Positions 58,741-64,000 of a stretch of DNA of 64,000 bases are shown here, one piece after another. The notes below the pieces were generated by a model. It ran no database searches and was not told the DNA's origin. It was given only the letters and a program-made list of their open reading frames with translations. Origin of the DNA: Diphasiastrum complanatum (taxonomy: Eukaryota; Streptophyta; Lycopodiopsida; Lycopodiales; Lycopodiaceae); NCBI GenBank assembly GCA_029204225.1, contig CM055104.1, positions 40,825,929 to 40,889,928 on the forward strand, read 5' to 3'. Both the position numbers and the translations under genes were made by a program. Within the stretch, counting starts at the first letter, position 1. Each line of letters starts with the position of its first letter.

Positions 58741-59098
58741 TGTTACGAGCTCGTAACCAGTGCCGAACCCTAGAGAACACAGATAGGTCAGATACCACAG
58801 TCAGGGTCGTGTCCAGCGTACATGACCAACAGGGCAAGACAGTGTGAGTAGTGTGCCCCAGCACGGTCCATAGCCATGGCGGGCCTAACACAGCCTAGGG
58901 ACCCTGTCAGCAGGATAGGGCCCCCAGTTGGGTCCCGACGTGCAGTCGGCCACGTCAGTGCCACGTGGCCGACACTTGGCAGTAGCATGCTACCAGTCCT
59001 CACACTGGGCTAGGAGGGGCTTACTCTATATCAGGGAGTAGGCAAGGTTGGGTGGATCAGTTAGTGTTTGCCCTACTGTGGTGTTAGGATCTATTACA
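58741..59098 (+). repeat. 3' LTR of the young gypsy element
   Basis: Same 358-bp sequence as the 5' LTR by reading both copies side by side. It is followed by TTGTC (59099-59103), the second target-site copy. Confidence 0.98.
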
Positions 59099-59480
59099 TT
59101 GTCCAACTTGCAAACCTTGTCTTGGTGTCCCTCGACAATTTGCCTCCTTGAAGAGCAGTGATCAGTGAGCTACCTGTAGCAATTACAATTTCACCACAAA
59201 GACTCCTTCATTGCCTCTTGCAGATGAAAAAGCAACCAAAAAGTAATGTTCTTACTAGGAAGATTTGATCTTCTCAAGAAGATCCATGTTATCTTGCTAA
59301 CAAAGCTTTTGTAGCAATTTCCAACCAATAAAAGACTTGATGGTAGCCAAAGTTGGTTCTCCTCCATGTTGACTCCACATGCAATGACTCTTCTTCAACG
59401 ATCCGATTCCACACCTGCAAGATAGAATTCATTGTCAAATCGAATTTAGATATGTGAATCGATTGGGTTTACAGGCGTAT
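59099..59480 (-). mobile_element. copia RT remnant, right part, and adjoining unrecognised sequence
   Basis: The minus strand gives VEGHQDKVCKLDK (59099-59140), which joins the left part across the gypsy insertion. To its right homology is lost, and I recognise nothing up to 59480. Confidence 0.6.
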
Positions 59481-60230
59481 AATTATTGCTTGTTTATGTC
59501 TATAGGGATATGATTACTTCTTGTTTCATTGTCTATGTCATGGCAAGGGAAAGGAAAAGTAGCAAGGGAATTTGGAGAACAATAGTAAATCGAACCAATG
59601 AGAAGATGAAGACAAGGCAAATTCAAACAAGAAAGAAAAAAGCTTTATTTGTGGTAAGCAAGGTCATTACGCAAAGGTACGCTGGAAAAACAAGTTCAAC
59701 AAGAAGAAACAGATAGGAAATTTTGTTGAAGGAGGACTTAACATGAAGTCGAGTGCTTTGGATCTTGGCAATTGTGAATTGTTTTCGGCATCAACATCTT
59801 CATGTGATTTATCAAGGAAAGAAAAATGTTGCTTTATTGATTTAGGATCATCAAAGCATATGACACCATGACGAGATTGACTATCTAGTTTTCAACAACT
59901 AGATGATGGCACAAATGTCAAGTTGGGAGACAATTATACTTACAACATCAAGGGTGTTGGGAAGGTACATATTATATTACCTTCAGGAAAGGTTGGTGAT
60001 ATCAAGGATGGTCTTTATGTACATGGCATAAAGAAGAAATTACTCTCAGTTTCAACAATAGTAAACCAACATATGGTTGATGTGGTAAGAGTGCATTCCT
60101 GAATGGCTTTCTTGAGGAAGAAGTCTATATGGAGCAGTTGAAGGGTTCCGTAGTAGCAAGACAGGAAGACAAGGTTTGCAAGTTGGAAAGGCATTATGTG
60201 GACTTAAGCAAGCACCCAGGGCATGGAGTT
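59480..60230 (+). mobile_element. Ty1/copia deletion derivative: gag knuckle, protease and RT fragment (+ strand)
   Basis: Translation gives a degraded zinc knuckle (FICGKQGHYAKVRW), protease CFIDLGSSKHM (second active-site residue changed from Ser or Thr to Leu), KLGDNYTYNIKGVGKVHI, LYVHGIKKKLLSVSTIVNQH, then directly RT-like sequence (FLEEEVYMEQLKGSVV, DKVCKLERHYVDLSKHPGHG). Integrase is missing, so protease and RT are fused by deletion. The last words match the copia split at 52880/59120, so it is the same family on the opposite strand. Confidence 0.8.
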
Positions 60231-61314
60231 ATGGACTCGACTCATTACATTCGCCACGTCCATTTACATTTACTTTACTTTATGGATAAGCAGGCCTTGG
60301 GCCCTTTTTTGTTCATTATTGACACTTAGACTTTATGGTTGGCCTTGGGCCTTGTTATTCATTATTTAGACATTTGGACATAATACTGGAGAGTGGGGGC
60401 CTTCTTGGAGGGCACACTATTATCCCTCCCAGTTGGGCCCTTTCCATTGGAAGCTTCCTTTTTAGGGCTTCCTTTAGGCTATAAGTAGGCAATATGTGTC
60501 ATTTGTTATTCAGCTGGTGATATTGATCTCGCTCTTTAGTCTCCTTAATCTCTCTTTCCTACTTTCTAGGGTTAAGTCTTGCTTATGTGATGCTTTCATA
60601 GCTTAGCTCTAGATCAGTCATGGTTGTATTCGTAACTTGATGTTAGAGCACTTTCTTGATTGTTGAATTTCAGATCTGATTTTCTGATTGGGCGCCCATT
60701 TTCCTTGCTGATTTTTTTCTCTCTCTTTGCTGAGGGCTTTCATCTCTTTGCTTCAGCAACATTTAGCACAGTTTGGAGGAGGACCAACTCCAATCAGAGC
60801 ATTTTCCTTGGCGGACCTTTAGCAAACAATTAGTGGAAGTACTTCCGCTAGATTTGGCGGCCAGAATTTTTTTTTTGTTTTGGCAGATTATTTCTGGCGC
60901 CTAAGTCCAGCTTGTTTGCAGGCTGTCCAGCGCCCAATTCCCGCATATCTTTCATCCGTTTCTCCTTCCATTTTCAGCCCTCTTTTCACTTTTGTTTGCA
61001 GGTTGTCCAGCCCCTTCGTCACTTTCGTCCGTTTTTGTCTCCGTTTGCAGCCATCTGTTGTTTTGTTATTTCCATTCCATTTTGTAGTTTGTGTTGTCCA
61101 TCGCATTTTTCATTTTGTCTTTCGTTATTTGTTATTAGTTTCCGTTCCATTTGCGTTTCAATTCCATAATTCATTTTCATCGTCGATTTCGTTTTTCACT
61201 TTTTCTTCGTTCTCTACGCTTCATTATGAAAAATAAAAATAAAAACCACCCAAATTATTTGGATCATTGGGTTACATATTCTTTTCCGTTACTTTTAATA
61301 TTTTATTTTTTATC
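60231..61314 (+). other. leader or LTR region of the gag-PR element, copy 2
   Basis: Non-coding DNA with a TATA-like GGCTATAAGTAGGC near 60478, a pyrimidine-rich stretch near 60720 and T-rich runs, before the gag frame. It probably holds a 5' LTR and leader, but neither boundary nor a convincing primer site could be fixed. Overlapping frames at 60880-61236 look like shadows. Confidence 0.4.
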
Positions 61315-62238
61315 ATGACTTCGGATTTTCGGTCTCTATTCCCTTTAGATTATCTTTTTGTTTTTAATAGTGATATACCATCTGAACATATGTTCGACAA
61401 ATGGCTCACACGTCTTCAGTATTACTTTGATACTTCTCGGCCAACTTGTCCAGGTCCTAATAAGATTCTTGATGCAATTTTTCTCTTAAAGGGTTCTGCT
61501 AGGTCGAAGTGGTTTGACTATTTCCATTCTCATCCGCCTATCTCTAAGTGGCATGACTTTCTACCAGTACTTCGCCTTCTTATGTTTTCCGATGATAATT
61601 CTGTAATTGTTCCTCATGTCGCTCTTACGAGTGGTATTATAGGTCTTGAGAGTTCTACTCCTTCTGATTCCTCTCGTGAGCATTCTTCCATATGCGAGGT
61701 TCGATTTTCTTGTGCAGGACAAATAGAGATAGAGTCACACATTTCTAGCGATTCACATGAGGTTGATTCACACATTGCTAGCGATACACATGAGGATGAT
61801 TCTATATCACATAATGTGAGCGAGTTGCCTGATTTACTTGAGATAGTTATTGATCTACTTGAGCTCGTCATTGTATCCCATAGTGAGTCAGAGTCACATA
61901 TACAGGTTCCTACTGATGCTGATTCACATATAAAGGTTGCGGCTGATATGGTCCTTGATAGTGATATAGCATGCTATGATACTATTGATGATGTCGTTGC
62001 ATGCTTTGATGGTGCTACCGAAGTTGTTGCATGCTATGATATTGTTCCATGCTTTGATACTGATATAGTATGCCTTGCTACTATTGCCGATGTTGCATGC
62101 TTTGACTTTGTTGTTGATTACTTTGATGCTACTCATGTTCCTAAGCGCCATGCTATAGATGTTGTCACCTATGCCTCTTTCAGATGCTTTGGCTACTCCA
62201 GTAGATCTCCATATGGCATATGGTTATACATTTCATGA
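61315..62238 (+). CDS. gypsy-like gag (copy 2 of the gag-PR-X element)
   Basis: The frame opens upstream at 61267, but the ATG at 61315 (MTSDFRSLFPLDYLF) is the plausible start. The N-terminal half is capsid-like: PSEHMFDKWLTRLQYYFDTS, then ILDAIFLLKGSARSKWFDYF, parallel to the W-F core of gypsy gag. The C-terminal half is low-complexity and acidic, with repeats such as HISSDSHEVDSHIASDTHED and ACYD/ACFD units (61966-62110). No zinc knuckle is visible. The frame ends at 62238 and overlaps the protease frame by about 80 bases in another frame, so a +1 shift or an indel separates the two. Confidence 0.75.
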   Translation: MTSDFRSLFPLDYLFVFNSDIPSEHMFDKWLTRLQYYFDTSRPTCPGPNKILDAIFLLKGSARSKWFDYFHSHPPISKWHDFLPVLRLLMFSDDNSVIVPHVALTSGIIGLESSTPSDSSREHSSICEVRFSCAGQIEIESHISSDSHEVDSHIASDTHEDDSISHNVSELPDLLEIVIDLLELVIVSHSESESHIQVPTDADSHIKVAADMVLDSDIACYDTIDDVVACFDGATEVVACYDIVPCFDTDIVCLATIADVACFDFVVDYFDATHVPKRHAIDVVTYASFRCFGYSSRSPYGIWLYIS

Positions 62239-62947
62239 TGGTCCTATTGTATACCCACTAGCTTATTTTGCTGATACTCGTGTAGATGAGTATGCGGTTC
62301 TTCTAGATGCATATTTAGGCCAGAACTTATCAATTGATGCTTCTGTTATTATGCGTATGTATGTTGTTCCATTTGTGGATCATATTATTCTAGATGCAAG
62401 ACGAGAGTATATTTCTTTAGTGGATATAGGAAGTACACATTCATTTATTAGCAGTTACATTTCCACCAGGATTCGTGCTACACCTGTTCCTGCTTCCCAA
62501 CCTCTCAGTGTTGAAGTTGCTCGTTCCCATTCTTTTCCCAGTTCTCAGATGTTTCAGGGCTTGGATTATCGCATTGGTGATTTTTGTGGTCAGGCAAATT
62601 TCTACATCATTCCGCTAGAGCGCTATGACATTATTTTTGGTGCAGACTGGTTCCCTTCACTTGGTACTGTTGCTGTGGATCTCTCTCAGCAGACACTTTC
62701 CTTTACTCATGCTAGTCAGCATCATTCACTTGTTGGTATTGATTCCCAAGGTGACTATCAGTTGGTTACCGGGAAGCAGTTTATGTGTAGTCTACCAAAG
62801 GCTCGTGATGCAGCTCTTCTTTCCATTCAGAGTACATCAGTTGGTGCTTCACTTTCACCATCTGTGGTTCCTCTTCCTCAGGTTGATGATACTCCGGATT
62901 TACAGGTTGTTGCTGCATGCCTTGTGCCTACATGCCTTGATTCATAG
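62159..62947 (+). CDS. retropepsin-like protease of the gag-PR-X element, copy 2
   Basis: The active-site region reads ISLVDIGSTHSFIS (residues about 82-95 of this frame); Asp-Ile-Gly replaces the usual Asp-Ser/Thr-Gly, so activity is doubtful. The conserved second half follows (GLDYRIGD, FYIIPLERYDIIFGADWFPS). The tail (SQQTLSFTHASQHHSLVGID, AACLVPTCLDS) is shared with copy 1. The frame stops at TAG (62945) and continues in the same frame; copy 1 has CAA at that point. It lacks its own clear start codon, so it would be expressed as a fusion with gag. Confidence 0.75.
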   Translation: MLSPMPLSDALATPVDLHMAYGYTFHDGPIVYPLAYFADTRVDEYAVLLDAYLGQNLSIDASVIMRMYVVPFVDHIILDARREYISLVDIGSTHSFISSYISTRIRATPVPASQPLSVEVARSHSFPSSQMFQGLDYRIGDFCGQANFYIIPLERYDIIFGADWFPSLGTVAVDLSQQTLSFTHASQHHSLVGIDSQGDYQLVTGKQFMCSLPKARDAALLSIQSTSVGASLSPSVVPLPQVDDTPDLQVVAACLVPTCLDS

Positions 62948-63628
62948 ATATCGTATTCAGTGGTCATTCTTGGTTTCATTGATATTGCAGCCGTATACCT
63001 TGGTGGTATTTCTACTATTGCTTTTGTGCATACCTCAGATAGCCCTCTTGGTTCGGTGGTTGGTGCAGTATCTTCTCCATTGGTCTCTATATCTCCATCT
63101 CTTGAGTCCGTTATGGCTGATGTTCCTGCTGATTTCTATTGGGTTCTTCACGGGTCCACGTTTGATGGTTCCCTCGCTATTGGTGATCCGGTTGTATCTT
63201 CTTTCGCTTTACTCCATGGATCTCTGCTTGAGATTTGTGATCTGCCTCATGATATTTCTACGGTTCCTGACATGATTCATGCGCCTTTGGCCCTTACCAT
63301 TACACATTTTCCATCCGAGGATATTTGCCAGATGGTCACTATTACTTATCTAGGGTATTTATATGTTGGGATCTTTCTAGATGATTATACGGGCATCCTT
63401 CAGTCTCCTTGTGTTTCTACATATAGGTTTGCCGCAGTCCATGCCGATGGTATACACTTTTGGGCTTTTTATGCATTAGAAGTTTTCCATGCGACTGATT
63501 CCTTTTTACCTCTTGATATTTGGAATTCATGGTTATTACGTATCACTTGGATTTCATTTGGACCTATTGTCATACTACTGTTTCATTTTCAGCTATGGAT
63601 ATATGGCATTCCTGGTTATTACGTATAG
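62948..63628 (+). CDS. unknown region downstream of protease (X), copy 2
   Basis: A 222-codon open frame in the same frame as the protease, parted from it by one UAG. It contains GFIDIAAVYLGGISTIAF, DSPLGSVVGAVSSPLVSISP, LLHGSLLEICDLPHDISTVP and repeated WxSWLLRITWISFGP units. I recognise no RT, RNase H or integrase motif. The same order occurs in copy 1, which shows this is an element-encoded region and not chance. Function unknown. Confidence 0.6.
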   Translation: MSYSVVILGFIDIAAVYLGGISTIAFVHTSDSPLGSVVGAVSSPLVSISPSLESVMADVPADFYWVLHGSTFDGSLAIGDPVVSSFALLHGSLLEICDLPHDISTVPDMIHAPLALTITHFPSEDICQMVTITYLGYLYVGIFLDDYTGILQSPCVSTYRFAAVHADGIHFWAFYALEVFHATDSFLPLDIWNSWLLRITWISFGPIVILLFHFQLWIYGIPGYYV

Positions 63629-64000
63629 CTTGGTTTTCATTTGGACCTGTTGATTGGTGCTGGTTTTTCCATATTACTGCTCGCCTACGATGCAGATATC
63701 TCTATGATTATGCATGTGGCTCTCTATTTGTTCCTTGGATTGTTGCTCATTGTCAGGCTTGACATATCCTGATCGCTTGGGTTATTGCCTCCATTCCAAC
63801 TATTGTTTGTCCAGGTGATCTTCAGGTTCCCCGTCATTTCGGGTTTGGTCTTCGATGCTGAGTTGCCACTTTATTCTGGTGTTCTGAGACCATCAGGGTA
63901 CCTTGAGAGAGTTCCTTCTCCTCTCTTGGATAGTTTTTGGGGATGTTGCGGCCACATACTTCAATGTTGCTCATATATGCTTTGGTATTCATTCCCAGCT
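63629..64000 (+). mobile_element. end of copy 2 of the gag-PR-X element, running off the window
   Basis: It carries another WHSWLLRIAWFSFGPVDWCW unit (about 63604-63665). After about 63700 the similarity with copy 1 is lost; no chromodomain is seen before the window ends. Confidence 0.6.

Larger units (their letters stand above)
52893..59098 (+). mobile_element. full-length young Ty3/gypsy chromovirus, 6206 bp
   Basis: All structural parts are present: 358-bp LTRs at each end that read identically by eye, 5-bp target copies TTGTC on both sides, a tRNA-Met primer site, one gag-pol frame, a chromodomain at the C-terminus and a polypurine tract. It inserted into the RT of an older copia, probably inside an IFT70 intron, in the same orientation as that gene. 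The gag-pol frame has no frameshift from 53942 to 58729 and only one stop, UAG at 55517. Confidence 0.98.

Noticed and set aside
50100-61260. Further IFT70 exons
   Set aside because: No TPR-like segment with flanking splice sites was seen; open frames here belong to retroelements or match nothing.

Overview
This is nuclear DNA from a large, repeat-rich land-plant genome. Two real genes are visible, both split by multi-kilobase introns, and most of the rest is LTR-retrotransposon debris of Ty1/copia and Ty3/gypsy chromovirus type, plus one intact young gypsy element. The second gene encodes the intraflagellar-transport protein IFT70 (TTC30/fleer/DYF-1). From established knowledge, land plants keep this machinery only where sperm are flagellated (bryophytes, lycophytes, ferns, cycads, Ginkgo). 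Long introns stuffed with retroelements favour a fern or a cycad/Ginkgo-type genome over a compact bryophyte. The exact species cannot be read from the sequence.

Layout. 1-1170 is a decayed gypsy integrase/chromodomain. 3246-16155 (+) holds ten exons of a cytosolic/nuclear RluA-family RNA pseudouridine synthase (plant RNA pseudouridine synthase 7 type), with every splice site GT-AG and the stop codon at 16153; its first exon was not found and probably lies left of the window. Its introns carry a GC-rich terminal-inverted-repeat candidate (3803-4812) and two facing gypsy remnants (10640-12340). 16156-18990 shows nothing recognisable. 18990-23400 holds a LINE fragment and two copia elements meeting head to head near 20652. 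25173-29248 is a complete non-autonomous LTR element with 832-bp LTRs. 29250-39180 is a mosaic of broken copia pieces, an inverted LTR pair and a gypsy gag split by an internal inversion, ending in an LTR minisatellite. 39411-41670 is an unusual protease / unknown / chromodomain retroelement fragment, itself interrupted by an LTR with a tRNA-Asp-like primer site.

41938-42073 is a perfect (GA)68 array. 43594-50022 (+) holds exons 1-4 of IFT70; the remaining exons are not visible before the right edge, so the following intron is at least 14 kb or the gene is truncated. That tract holds a copia remnant into which a full-length gypsy chromovirus (52893-59098) inserted, with identical-looking 358-bp LTRs and a perfect TTGTC target duplication. 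Its gag-pol frame is open throughout except for one in-frame UAG at the protease/RT junction. 60230-64000 is a second copy of the protease/unknown retroelement, here with its gag.

The two host genes do not obviously cooperate: one modifies RNA, the other assembles cilia. The coherent story is of transposon load inside introns, with nested, inverted and deleted elements. No bacterial-type or otherwise novel defence system is present. The most unusual items are the UAG-interrupted young gypsy, the RT-less gag-PR-X-chromodomain family present twice, and the gag inversion.
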